This document shows positions 1-7,007 of a stretch of DNA of 37,884 bases, in pieces. Position numbers and translations under genes: made by a program. A model generated the notes under the pieces. The model did no database searches. It saw nothing but the letters and a program-made list of their open reading frames with translations, and was not told the DNA's origin. Source of the stretch: Candidatus Bathyarchaeota archaeon (GTDB taxonomy: Archaea > Thermoproteota > Bathyarchaeia > 40CM-2-53-6 > RBG-13-38-9); NCBI GenBank assembly GCA_018396915.1, contig JAGTRD010000006.1:8128-46011 (forward strand), given 5' to 3'. Within the stretch, counting starts at the first letter, position 1; every line of letters starts with the position of its first letter.

Positions 1-215
1 CGAGGGCTCTTCTTAAGCGTGGCGGAAACTTTCTAGTAAAGGTATTTCAAGGTAGTGAACTCGAATGCTTCATGAAGGATGTGAAGAGATACTTTTCAAT
101 AGTGAAGATTGTAAAGCCACCTGCGACGAGACCATCGAGCGCTGAACTCTACATTCTCTGCCTGAACTATATTGGATGCCCAGATTCACCTGCTCCCCCT
201 CAAGATCAAGATTGA
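1..215 (+). CDS. rlmE: FtsJ/RlmE-family 2'-O-ribose RNA methyltransferase, C-terminal part
   Basis: Only the last 70 codons lie in the window; the gene enters from the left, reads in frame from base 3 and stops with TGA at 213-215. The fragment contains GGNFLVKVFQG, which carries the third catalytic Lys of the FtsJ K-D-K-E tetrad. It ends with SSAELYILCLNY, which carries the catalytic Glu in the usual last-strand position. The family methylates the 2'-OH of a ribose in 23S rRNA using S-adenosylmethionine. A short Pro/Gln/Asp-rich tail follows the fold. The last 30 bases overlap the 3' end of convergent trm1. Family assignment is secure; the exact rRNA target is inferred from homology. Confidence 0.85.
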   Translation, partial: RALLKRGGNFLVKVFQGSELECFMKDVKRYFSIVKIVKPPATRPSSAELYILCLNYIGCPDSPAPPQDQD

Positions 216-1361
216 ATCTTCGATGACATCGATAGGGGCCTCGGTCTTGAATGCTCTACCGTCGAAATGGGTGAGCATCGACCTATACCCCATACCCCTC
301 AAATAGTTGACGAGTGGTTTTGGACTCGGCGTGACCACCCCGACCCTGCGGCAAAGGGAATCGACAGTGTAATATGTGGGAGGCCCATCGATCTCATCCA
401 GAACCAAACTCAAGATTCTATCTAGTTGAGATTTATAATGGTTATTTGACATCTCATAGATTCTCAACATTCCCTCAACAAAATTTCGGTCCGCTAAAGG
501 ACCCAAATATAGGGGACCGGCGAAACTTAAAGGTTCACCACATCTTCCACACTTCCCAACTTGAACCAGACCTTTCGACGCTGACCGGCTGAGGCAGGTA
601 AAACAATGTTTGACATACCCAATCTGTTCAACATTATCAGCCGCATCCCTAGCCGACCTAGTCAAAATCGCATAGACCCTGAGATAATGACCTGTACTAT
701 GTGAAAATTTCAACTTGACAGCTACACCTTGCCTTACCGCAACAGATATTAATGTTGCAATGAGCAGCCTCAAACCGATCTCCTTGGAATATTCACATCT
801 TAGAGGTCTACCTCCATACTTCCTCAAGCATGCCGAAGGCTTGACTCCACATAGGACAGCCATATCGGTGGCGGTAATCGCTAGGAGTCCACCGTCGACG
901 ATGGATCTTACAGCCGAGTCTAAGTATGGTGCAGGTGAACCGTAAGGGTCGAGGTCTATTATATTAAACCTCTTCCCAGGCGTCGAATGGAGGTTCAGGA
1001 AGAGGTTTGCGTCCAAGCATTGAATATCAACCTTTTCCACTAGTCTATTGAGCATAGAGTTTACATATGCGACTGTCGTCGATTCTGGTAGAATATCGTT
1101 CAGGAAGACTCTCTCAACACTCTCAACCTCAGCCGCATACCTTAAACCTCGAATCCCTGAGCCTGTCATAGGATCAGCTACCTTCAACGGTCTTCCAAGC
1201 TCACTCTGAAACTGCCGAGCAGCCAGAACCGATAGATCCCTACATAGAGCCATCCTAGGATTATAGAAGACCTTAGAGTCGAAGCCAGATATCTCTGAGG
1301 GTAAGACTATCTTAACAGAACCTTCAGTGACGATTGAATATTTTTCAAAGTCTGTAATGAT
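186..1361 (-). CDS. trm1: tRNA (guanine26-N2)-dimethyltransferase Trm1, non-AUG start
   Basis: This SAM-dependent enzyme makes m2,2-G26 in tRNA. Motifs in order are DPMTGSGIRG (SAM motif I), the acidic NDILPES loop, DLDPYGSPAPYLD (catalytic motif IV) and a C-terminal zinc ribbon with CFTC and CGRCG. The first in-frame ATG (1253) is too late, because the conserved FYNPRMA stretch and the preceding EGSVKIVLP strand are encoded upstream of it. The frame stays open to a stop at 1413-1415 but has no ATG, GTG or TTG. A ribosome-binding sequence GAGGTG (1370-1375) sits 8 nt before ATC (1359-1361) and 11 nt before ATT (1356-1358), so I place the start there, giving about 391 residues, normal for the family. 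It is divergent from THEP1 and overlaps rlmE at its 3' end. Function is certain, start is inferred. Confidence 0.88.
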   Translation of the reverse strand: MITDFEKYSIVTEGSVKIVLPSEISGFDSKVFYNPRMALCRDLSVLAARQFQSELGRPLKVADPMTGSGIRGLRYAAEVESVERVFLNDILPESTTVAYVNSMLNRLVEKVDIQCLDANLFLNLHSTPGKRFNIIDLDPYGSPAPYLDSAVRSIVDGGLLAITATDMAVLCGVKPSACLRKYGGRPLRCEYSKEIGLRLLIATLISVAVRQGVAVKLKFSHSTGHYLRVYAILTRSARDAADNVEQIGYVKHCFTCLSRSASKGLVQVGKCGRCGEPLSFAGPLYLGPLADRNFVEGMLRIYEMSNNHYKSQLDRILSLVLDEIDGPPTYYTVDSLCRRVGVVTPSPKPLVNYLRGMGYRSMLTHFDGRAFKTEAPIDVIEDSILILRGSR

Positions 1362-1451
1362 AGGTTCGCCACCTCGTCTAGTGAGGTATACAATCCATCT
1401 GAAACCCCTATTTTAAATTGTCATTGATGTGAATAGTCTGTTTGGAGGCGT

Positions 1452-2012
1452 ATGATGTTGCCTTGCAGGGTTATCTTTGTAACTGGACCCCCAGGGATCG
1501 GTAAGACCACGCTCGTTATGAAGGTCGCCGAATACGTAAACTCTCGGGGATACGGGGTCGGAGGGATTGTGACTGAAGAATTGAGGGATGGGGGTATGAG
1601 GGTTGGATTCAGAATGATAGATCTCCACACCGGAGCTACAGGTATACTCTCACATGTCAATCTTAAGGAGGGCCCAAGATTAGGGAGATATGTGATCAAC
1701 ATCAAGGATCTGGAGTCTATGGGTGTTAAGGCTTTGATGGATGGTTTGAAGAAGCATGAAGTCAGGCTTCTAGTTCTTGATGAGATAGGTCCGATGGAGC
1801 TCCATAGCCGTAGATTCATCTCAGCGGCGATGCAGGCTGCCGCATGTGGCAAACCTTTTCTTGGAACAGTCCAGCTCAAACTTTCAAGCAAAGTAAGTGA
1901 AATCTTAGGTTTGAATGAACCCTTTGAAGTTGTCGAGTTGACCAGGGAGAACAGGGTGAGGCAGACAAAAATTATCTCGGATAGGATGCTCAAAATTATA
2001 GAGGAATCTTAG
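1452..2012 (+). CDS. THEP1-type nucleoside-triphosphatase
   Basis: A P-loop NTPase of the THEP1 (NTPase_1) family of about 186 residues, the usual length. The Walker A motif GPPGIGKTT is near residues 11-19, and Walker B with the family's DEIGPMEL signature is near residues 109-116. Members hydrolyse NTPs, GTP and ATP included; the physiological role is unsettled. GGAGG lies at 1444-1448, spaced 3 nt from ATG 1452 and 6 nt from ATG 1455, so the second Met may be the real start. The gene is divergent from trm1 and 53 bases upstream of RNase HII on the same strand, so the two may share a transcript. Confidence in the family is high. Confidence 0.88.
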   Translation: MMLPCRVIFVTGPPGIGKTTLVMKVAEYVNSRGYGVGGIVTEELRDGGMRVGFRMIDLHTGATGILSHVNLKEGPRLGRYVINIKDLESMGVKALMDGLKKHEVRLLVLDEIGPMELHSRRFISAAMQAAACGKPFLGTVQLKLSSKVSEILGLNEPFEVVELTRENRVRQTKIISDRMLKIIEES

Positions 2013-2053
2013 AAGCCGAATCTTTAATGCAATCTACAATGTTTAGTGTTTGA

Positions 2054-2062
2054 GGGGTGATC
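2054..2062 (+). promoter_or_regulatory. Ribosome-binding site for an AUA start (RNase HII)
   Basis: GGGGTGATC is close to the full anti-16S match GGAGGTGATC. It is followed after 3 nt by ATA (2066-2068). In-frame TGA at 2063-2065 rules out any earlier start, so this site effectively fixes the start of the first RNase HII exon. Confidence 0.6.
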
Positions 2063-2065
2063 TGA

Positions 2066-2731
2066 ATAGTAAGGGTTGCTGGAGTGGATGAGGCTGGGAG
2101 AAAGCTCTGAAGCTTCCCATGAGGCCCCTTGATAGGTCCACTCGTAATAGCTGGTCTGGTGATGAGGGAGGAGAATGTTGAGAATCTCACCAGAATAGGT
2201 GTTCGAGACTCAAAATCCCTATCTGGAAAAGTGAGGGCCACCATAGCTTCAAAGATAGTTGAGTTGGCGGAGGAGCATGCCCTGGTTGAGATTCAACCCC
2301 AAGAGGTAGATTCCATAGTCATGAGGGGTAGACCTATGATGAGGCTCAACTGGTTGGAGGCCAAGTATTTCAGCAGGATCTTAGAGCGGCTGGGTCCTGA
2401 AGTTGCATATGTTGATGCGCCGGATAGAAGCCCTGAAAGGTTTGCCTGCCAAATACTGCTGAACCTCAACATTCCATTGAGGATCATCGCTGAGCATAGG
2501 GCTGACGTGAAGTATCCAATAGTATCAGCCGCATCGATCCTCGCCAAGGTTAGGAGAGACACAGTCATATCTGAGCTTAAGAGGCTGTATGGAGATTTCG
2601 GTTCAGGCTACCCTTCAGACCCTAAGACAGTGAATTTTCTACGTGAATGGATGCTTAAGAATAGGGGTGACCTCCCGATATTGAGGAGATCATGGAGTAC
2701 ATTCAGAAGAGTCGAGGCGGAATTATTTTAA
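2066..2731 (+). CDS. rnhB: Ribonuclease HII, interrupted by a 21-nt mini-intron
   Basis: RNase HII cleaves the RNA strand of RNA-DNA hybrids and single ribonucleotides in DNA. The downstream reading frame (from TTG 2129) has IGPLVIAG, RDSKSLS, YVDAPDRSPERF and HRADVKYPIVSAAS, so two of the four catalytic acids are present there. The other two lie in the DEAGR motif, encoded at 2087-2101 in the same frame but cut off by 21 bases (2102-2122) holding two TGA stops. Removing those 21 bases gives the exact family sequence DEAGRGPLIGPLVIAG. No ATG, GTG or TTG precedes DEAGR in a usable place. An ATA at 2066-2068 follows a strong ribosome-binding site (GGGGTGATC, 2054-2062) and gives a normal N-terminus. 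Its 3' end overlaps convergent UPF0216 by 9 bases. Without removal of the insert, the product would lack catalytic residues. Confidence 0.85.
2102..2122 (+). other. Candidate 21-nt bulge-helix-bulge intron inside the RNase HII coding region
   Basis: The RNA around the insert folds as outer helix GGCU (2092-2095) with GGCC (2123-2126), then a central 4-bp helix GGGA (2096-2099) with UCCC (2115-2118), then inner helix AGCU (2103-2106) with AGCU (2111-2114) closed by a CUGA loop. A 3-nt bulge GAA (2100-2102) lies on the 5' strand and a 4-nt bulge AUGA (2119-2122) on the 3' strand. This is the bulge-helix-bulge shape cut by archaeal tRNA-splicing endonuclease. Cutting inside the two bulges and joining the ends restores DEAGRGP in frame. 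The one-base ambiguity (A2101 or A2122) gives the same product. The insert itself encodes two in-frame UGA codons. Confidence 0.75.
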
Positions 2732-3190
2732 AGCTTCAGATAAACCTTCAGGCATTCCGAAACCTATCACTATCAGGGAGTGGAACATGCGGATGAGCTC
2801 TGAGAGGTAAGGCTTGTATATGTAAAACTTCCCCTCAGCCTCATAGTCTTTGAAGTCTCCATCAGCTAGGCCCAAGGCATATTTGAGGGTGAACTCCTCA
2901 AGTTTACCGCCTAAGACAGTATATATTGACCTGCCCAAGTCGAACCTTCTCTGAACGACTATTGGGAGCTGAATCTTATCATGGAGGTTTTCTGGAACGA
3001 TTCCAGCAAGCCTCAACAGCTCATCCTTACTCATCACTATGAGGGTTCCATCAATAGCCTCGACTGAAGGCTCATCTTCAGCTATGAGGTCCCTCAAACT
3101 CTTCCTTCTCTTTGGAAGATGCTGGTTGAGTCTCCTAACCTCCTCCCTCAGGATAGATCTGAAACTTTTCTCCAGATGACTCTCAGCCAA
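2723..3190 (-). CDS. UPF0216 (DUF61) family protein
   Basis: A 155-residue archaeal protein of unknown function. The family pattern is visible: LNQHLPKRRKSLRDLIAED near residues 21-39, then DGTLIVMSKDELLRLAGIVP and the LPIVVQRR strand. It is soluble, without signal or membrane segments. The start is TTG with AGGAGGT immediately before it and almost no spacer, so the true start could be a few codons later. It lies 6 bases after flpA on the same strand, forming a nop5-flpA-UPF0216 operon. That context suggests, without proving, a link to rRNA or tRNA modification. Confidence 0.82.
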   Translation of the reverse strand: MAESHLEKSFRSILREEVRRLNQHLPKRRKSLRDLIAEDEPSVEAIDGTLIVMSKDELLRLAGIVPENLHDKIQLPIVVQRRFDLGRSIYTVLGGKLEEFTLKYALGLADGDFKDYEAEGKFYIYKPYLSELIRMFHSLIVIGFGMPEGLSEALK

Positions 3191-3196
3191 ACCTCC

Positions 3197-3904
3197 TCAC
3201 CCCACATATTTGACAGTAACCATTGCATGGTCCTTATCATAAGGCTCGAGGCGGAGGGTATCTAGAATATTGAAGCCCATCGACCTCAAGTTTTTGACTT
3301 CCATATCGAAGACCCTCCTGGGTTCGAGGGTCACATCGACACTCCTAGCCTTAATAGCTATCATTGCCTCCCCGCCCTTCTTGAGATAAACTTTCGAGTT
3401 TGAAGCTAAGATCTTAGCCTGCTCAGGCTGGGCGACGTCGCAATATATCGAGTCGACACCGCCAACAATCAACCTGTATTGGGATGGGGATCTAGCATCA
3501 GCCAGGATCGGTTGGACATTCCTTCTATGTTTACATACCCTCCCAATGAGTTCCCTTATGGTTCTCTGGGATATTTCAACAGCATATACTTCACCCTCGA
3601 ACCCGACGATGTCGCTGACATGGCTTACAGTTGTTCCTGACGCCGCACCCAAATATAGGATCCTCATCCCAGGTCTGATGGGAACATTTCCTACCCCCTT
3701 CAATATTGCAGCGGCAAGCTTACTCCTGTAAGGGTTCCATATTCTATACTCCTCACCCCTATGAATTATTATGTCCTCACCGTAAACATTCACCTCAGGG
3801 GCGATGCTCCTCGTCGCCAGCCTAGCCTGATCATCATCCCTGACCCAGAATATGTTCGGAAACTTTTCATGCTCTTGAATCTCTAGGTTCCCCATCTCTA
3901 TCAT
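3197..3904 (-). CDS. flpA: Fibrillarin-like rRNA/tRNA 2'-O-methyltransferase
   Basis: The catalytic subunit of the archaeal C/D-box sRNP, placing 2'-O-methyl groups on rRNA and tRNA at guide-RNA-chosen sites. At 235 residues it has the normal length. Visible features are an N-terminal beta domain with FWVRDDDQARLAT, the RIWNPYRSKLAAAI segment, the SAM-binding ILYLGAASGTTVSHVSD (about 82-98), the acidic residue of YAVEIS, and the catalytic-core strands VDSIYCDVAQPEQ and MIAIKARSVD. It begins directly after the Nop5 stop codon, as expected for subunits made together. Assignment is very firm. Confidence 0.95.
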   Translation of the reverse strand: MIEMGNLEIQEHEKFPNIFWVRDDDQARLATRSIAPEVNVYGEDIIIHRGEEYRIWNPYRSKLAAAILKGVGNVPIRPGMRILYLGAASGTTVSHVSDIVGFEGEVYAVEISQRTIRELIGRVCKHRRNVQPILADARSPSQYRLIVGGVDSIYCDVAQPEQAKILASNSKVYLKKGGEAMIAIKARSVDVTLEPRRVFDMEVKNLRSMGFNILDTLRLEPYDKDHAMVTVKYVG

Positions 3905-5062
3905 TCACTGTTTGGGTGCCCGACATTTCTTTCTGATATCCATTATCTTCCTTTCAAGATCTTCTCTCAACGTCTCCCCTATGAATTCACCTCCGAAAGC
4001 ATCCACTCTCGAAGCTATCGAGATTTTACTTGATAATGCTCTGGCTATCTTTCCCCTCAACCATTTCGGCGCTGAATGTAGTGGCTGATACTGAAATATG
4101 ATTCCATGTTTAGGGGGTTTCGTGCCTGTCCTCAAGGATCTGAAGAGGGCCTTCTCCGCACCTAAGACTTGAACTGTGCTCGCAGGCATCTTCGCCAGCC
4201 TCTCCAGGCTTCCGGCGATCGATATGAGCCTCGCCGAGAGGAGGGGTCCGAGGATCGATGTTATGTTGGGAGCAACCTCTGCCATCAGGGACTTCAAGTA
4301 ATCCTCCATCCTCCTCCTACACCTGTAGAGTTCCAATGTCTCCCTACAAAGTTCTTGGATTAGAGCCAGATCCTCAGGATTGGCCGGTGAACCCATCGAT
4401 TCCCTCGCCTTCCCCGCTATGATCTCAGCCTCCTCAGCCGGTAGACCTGCTGATTTAAGAGTCTCAACTGTCATGTTCTCTCTGGAACCGAGATCAGCGA
4501 TCAACCTCAAGTAGGTCTCATGTTTCTCCAAAAGCCTGTCGAGCTCCGGAAAATGCAGTCCATACCACTCCCTCGCCCTTCCCGAGAGGAGGTTAATGGT
4601 CTTATCCAAGTCGTCGATGGTCCTGATTATCTGAATAGCATGAAGGTCTCTCTTCTGGGTCTCCCTGGTCACAGCCCTCTCAGCCAAAAGAACAGCGACA
4701 TTATGTGCATAATCCCTGCAGGCTTCGACGTCCCTGAAGAGGCCTAACTTCACAGTGGATTTGCAGAGGTCCTCCTTGAATCTTGAGACTACCCTTGAGA
4801 CTCCTGAAGTCTCGGTCTTCAAACCAAACCTCAGACCAACCTCCTCGGCCAATCCGCTATCCTCAAAAGCGAATCTCCTGTAACCTTTCCTATTGAGATC
4901 GGTTATTATTTGATTGAGTTCATCAGTGATCTGACCACGCTGAATGTTGAGTATAGTCTGAGCAGCCCATTCAGGGTCTGGCTTGAATCTGAAATCGATA
5001 ATTCTACCTTTAGAATCGAGAGCATATATTCCAACAGTCGTTATTAGAACAGTTGACTTCAA
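3905..5062 (-). CDS. nop5: Nop5/Nop56-58-like C/D-box sRNP scaffold protein
   Basis: Nop5 bridges fibrillarin and the L7Ae-bound guide RNA in the archaeal C/D methylation machine. The N-terminal fibrillarin-binding domain, the central coiled-coil (about residues 110-250) and the C-terminal NOP domain can all be traced. The last includes the conserved GPLLSARLISIAGSLERLAK and GAEKALFRSLRTG. The frame is open to 5185, but the fold begins with STVLITTVGIYALD just after a TTG at 5060-5062, giving 385 residues. Starting there also leaves 93 bases between nop5 and divergent pyrD for promoters. The charged C-terminal tail is shorter than in many homologues. It heads the nop5-flpA-UPF0216 operon. Confidence 0.93.
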   Translation of the reverse strand: MKSTVLITTVGIYALDSKGRIIDFRFKPDPEWAAQTILNIQRGQITDELNQIITDLNRKGYRRFAFEDSGLAEEVGLRFGLKTETSGVSRVVSRFKEDLCKSTVKLGLFRDVEACRDYAHNVAVLLAERAVTRETQKRDLHAIQIIRTIDDLDKTINLLSGRAREWYGLHFPELDRLLEKHETYLRLIADLGSRENMTVETLKSAGLPAEEAEIIAGKARESMGSPANPEDLALIQELCRETLELYRCRRRMEDYLKSLMAEVAPNITSILGPLLSARLISIAGSLERLAKMPASTVQVLGAEKALFRSLRTGTKPPKHGIIFQYQPLHSAPKWLRGKIARALSSKISIASRVDAFGGEFIGETLREDLERKIMDIRKKCRAPKQ

Positions 5063-5155
5063 AACATAAGCACCAGACCTTTCAAGATTCAACGCAATCG
5101 AGTATAGTCTCGGATTGAATAAACCTTTTCTGTCCAATAGAGACATTCTAAAACC

Positions 5156-6106
5156 ATGCCGTGTAACAGAGGATCTGAATCCCATCCTGAGAATGTTGAT
5201 CTCTCAACATCGATCTCTGGACTGAGGTTGAATAACCCCCTGATCCTAGCATCTGGAATATTGGGATTATCAGGCAAACTCTTGAGGAAGATAGGTGAGA
5301 TGGGTGCAGGTGCCCTCGTAACCAAGTCTTTCAGTATAAGGGTTAGGGAAGGTTATCCTGGACCCGTCATAGTAGAGGTTCCATGTGGATACCTTAACTC
5401 CATGGGCCTCCCAAACCCAGGCGTAGATGAAATGCGGAACGTGATAGTCGAGGCAAAGAAATGCGGTGTCCCGGTCATAGCGAGCATATTCGGTTTCGAC
5501 GAGGACGAGTATGGAGATGCAGCCGCAGCCTCCATGGAGGCTGGGGCTGACGCCATCGAACTCAACATATCCTGTCCACATGTGAGTGAAGTAGGAGTTG
5601 AGATAGGTCGTAAACCAGACATCGTCTCAAGGGTCACTTCGAAGGCGAAATCTAGATTCAAAGGACCTGTGATAGTCAAACTCTCACCAAACGTCACAGA
5701 CATTGTTGAGATAGCAAAAGCTGCGGCGAACGGTGGAGCTGACGCGTTAACCGCCACAAACACAATCAAAGCCATAGCTATCGATGTTGAGGCTCAGAGG
5801 CCGATCCTCGGAGGCAAATACGGAGGATTATCCGGTCCAGCCCTGAAACCCATAGCATTAAGATACGTATATGAACTGTATGAGCGGGTCGAACTACCCA
5901 TAATCGGTTGCGGAGGCGTAACCTGCTGGACCGACATTGTAGAATATCTACTGGCAGGGGCCTCAGCAGTTCAAGTAGGCTCAGCCCTCGCAAGCAGAGA
6001 GCTATCCATCTTCAAGGAATTATGTGAAGACTTGAGTAGATATATGTCCAACCACGGCTTAAAATCTATAAAAGAGATAGTTGGGAAAGCCCACATTCAA
6101 ACATGA
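5156..6106 (+). CDS. pyrD: Dihydroorotate dehydrogenase, class 1
   Basis: An FMN TIM-barrel enzyme oxidising dihydroorotate to orotate in pyrimidine synthesis. Characteristic parts are NPLILASGILG near the N-terminus, YLNSMGLPNPG, the catalytic-loop NISCPHVSEVG with the class 1 cysteine, KLSPNVTDI, ATNTIKA, and the FMN-phosphate site IGCGGV followed by GASAVQVGSAL. Length 316 is a little above average because about 15 residues precede the barrel; the ATG chosen has no good ribosome-binding site, so a later non-ATG start is possible. No electron-transfer subunit PyrK is next to it, so the electron acceptor cannot be read from context. Confidence 0.92.
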   Translation: MPCNRGSESHPENVDLSTSISGLRLNNPLILASGILGLSGKLLRKIGEMGAGALVTKSFSIRVREGYPGPVIVEVPCGYLNSMGLPNPGVDEMRNVIVEAKKCGVPVIASIFGFDEDEYGDAAAASMEAGADAIELNISCPHVSEVGVEIGRKPDIVSRVTSKAKSRFKGPVIVKLSPNVTDIVEIAKAAANGGADALTATNTIKAIAIDVEAQRPILGGKYGGLSGPALKPIALRYVYELYERVELPIIGCGGVTCWTDIVEYLLAGASAVQVGSALASRELSIFKELCEDLSRYMSNHGLKSIKEIVGKAHIQT

Positions 6107-6233
6107 TGTTTCAAATATCAGAATATACTTAAGGCCGGTCGTGTTCGCAGTATATGGTTGGGATGTCACGTTCTCGAAAGGCTATTATCTGACTCTGACT
6201 CATGATGAAAAATAATGCCCAAAAATAAGTCGC

Positions 6234-6240
6234 TTATATA
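6234..6240 (+). promoter_or_regulatory. TATA box for tRNA-Gly
   Basis: TTATATA lies 28 bases upstream of the first base of the tRNA gene, in a purine-rich context (AAAATAAG upstream) fitting an archaeal BRE/TATA element. Confidence 0.55.
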
Positions 6241-6267
6241 GTGGCTTAGGTTTGGGTATAAGTCTAA

Positions 6268-6370
6268 GCGGCCGTGGTCTAGCCTGGTCCAGGACGGGAG
6301 ACAAACCTGCGCTCGACCTTCCCAAGCCAGGAGAGAGCTCTTAACCCGGGTCCGAATCCCGGCGGCCGCA
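6268..6370 (+). tRNA. tRNA-Gly, probably CCC anticodon, with two candidate introns
   Basis: The acceptor arms GCGGCCG (6268-6274) and CGGCCGC (6363-6369), discriminator A, D-arm GUCU/GGAC and T-arm CCGGG/CCCGG match archaeal tRNA-Gly and the second glycine tRNA in this window. The 5' half of the anticodon stem reads GGAG (6297-6300) and the 3' half GCUCU (6337-6341). The fifth 5' base (C) and the loop must come from the middle. The most consistent model is exon CUUCCCA (6318-6324), reading CCC, between a 17-nt intron at 30/31 (6301-6317) and an 11-nt intron at 37/38 (6325-6335). The T-loop is TCCGAAT, so the normally invariant U55 is C. This could mean a variant or a decaying gene. The glycine family is fairly sure; exon borders and anticodon are inferred. 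Confidence 0.6.
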
Positions 6371-6718
6371 TCAACTCTAACAACGCGAGACATACTGGTA
6401 ATAGTTAAAGAAGGGCATTGTTATCTGGCACCTTTTGCTCTTTTCACCGGAAGCACATCAATATTTGCTTTGATAAAAGCTTCCACTGGAGGAAAACCAA
6501 GAACAATATTTCAAAGAAGTGAAATATTCAGCTGACTACCTAACCTGTTTCTTTTAGAAGTAATACTGCGTTCGTGTAGGATTTCGTCGATTTCTTTTTG
6601 ATTTTTTCAGGCCTTTCTACATAGTTAACGTCTTCTTATTGAAGTATCTAGTTCAGAGCATATAGTATGTATTCAAGTAAATACCCTGGTAACCCCTCAG
6701 TATACTGGCAATACTGGT
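6371..6718. other. Intergenic stretch with short broken reading frames
   Basis: No intact gene is visible. On the minus strand two short peptide-like stretches appear: one around 6510-6640 that reads continuously only if a one-base slip in an A-rich run is allowed, and one around 6421-6513 ending VKRAKGAR before a stop. Both look like remnants of decayed genes, but I cannot assign a family. Confidence 0.35.
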
Positions 6719-6886
6719 TTAGTACTTGTCAATAGGTTTACCATGCCACATTTCCAATACGGCCTGCAGTACCTCCTTCCCCTTATCATAATTTGCGCGC
6801 AATTTTCCATAAAGATCAATTACAAAATGAGCATGTTTAGGAGTGAGCGACCTTATTATAGGGGTGATATGAAAGACCGTTTTCAC
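6719..6886 (-). CDS. Small unknown protein, 55 residues
   Basis: It begins with GTG at 6886, whose GTGA overlaps the stop of the preceding 38-residue ORF, an arrangement typical of coupled genes. The product is soluble and basic-aromatic; it begins MKTVFHITPIIRSLTPKH and has a helix-like KGKEVLQAVLEMWHGK near the C-terminus. I do not recognise a family. Together with the 38-residue ORF it lies downstream of a DNA methyltransferase remnant, so it may be an accessory piece of the same mobile unit. It could also be chance, since the surrounding DNA is decayed. Confidence 0.4.
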   Translation of the reverse strand: MKTVFHITPIIRSLTPKHAHFVIDLYGKLRANYDKGKEVLQAVLEMWHGKPIDKY

Positions 6887-6999
6887 TTAAGTCTCTTTCT
6901 GACCATCTTCTGTTTTACAATATACCAGCCATTGGAGAGTCTAACTATGTCTTGATAATTTTTCATCTCAATCTGGCTACCTATTTCTATGGTGTGCAA
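6883..6999 (-). CDS. Small unknown protein, 38 residues
   Basis: A short frame from TTG (6999) to TGA (6883-6885), starting 8 bases after the stop of the DNA methyltransferase remnant and overlapping the next small ORF by four bases. The product is very basic at its end (KQKMVRKRLK) with a YQDIVRLSNGWYIV segment. No family is recognised. Evidence for coding is only the gene-like spacing and overlap. Confidence 0.35.
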   Translation of the reverse strand: MHTIEIGSQIEMKNYQDIVRLSNGWYIVKQKMVRKRLK

Positions 7000-7007
7000 A
7001 AGTGAAC

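Noticed and set aside
1356-1460. A second bulge-helix-bulge intron supplying an AUG for Trm1
   Set aside because: I found an ACCUC/GAGGU hairpin but no 4-bp helix flanked by two short bulges, and no spliced frame giving an AUG was convincing.
1421-1993. A 190-residue reading frame opposite THEP1
   Set aside because: It is the antisense shadow of a well-conserved gene, with no ribosome-binding site or family resemblance.
2102-2122. The UGA codons in RNase HII as selenocysteine or stop read-through sites
   Set aside because: Read-through would insert seven residues into an invariant catalytic loop, no SECIS-like element is seen, and exact removal fits both the protein and the hairpin.
6166-6393. 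A 75-residue frame across the tRNA-Gly gene on the minus strand
   Set aside because: It is the reverse of the tRNA and its promoter, not a protein gene.
6743-6955. A 70-residue plus-strand frame with hydrophobic segments
   Set aside because: The opposite strand carries the 38- and 55-residue ORFs with gene-like overlap, and this frame has no ribosome-binding site.
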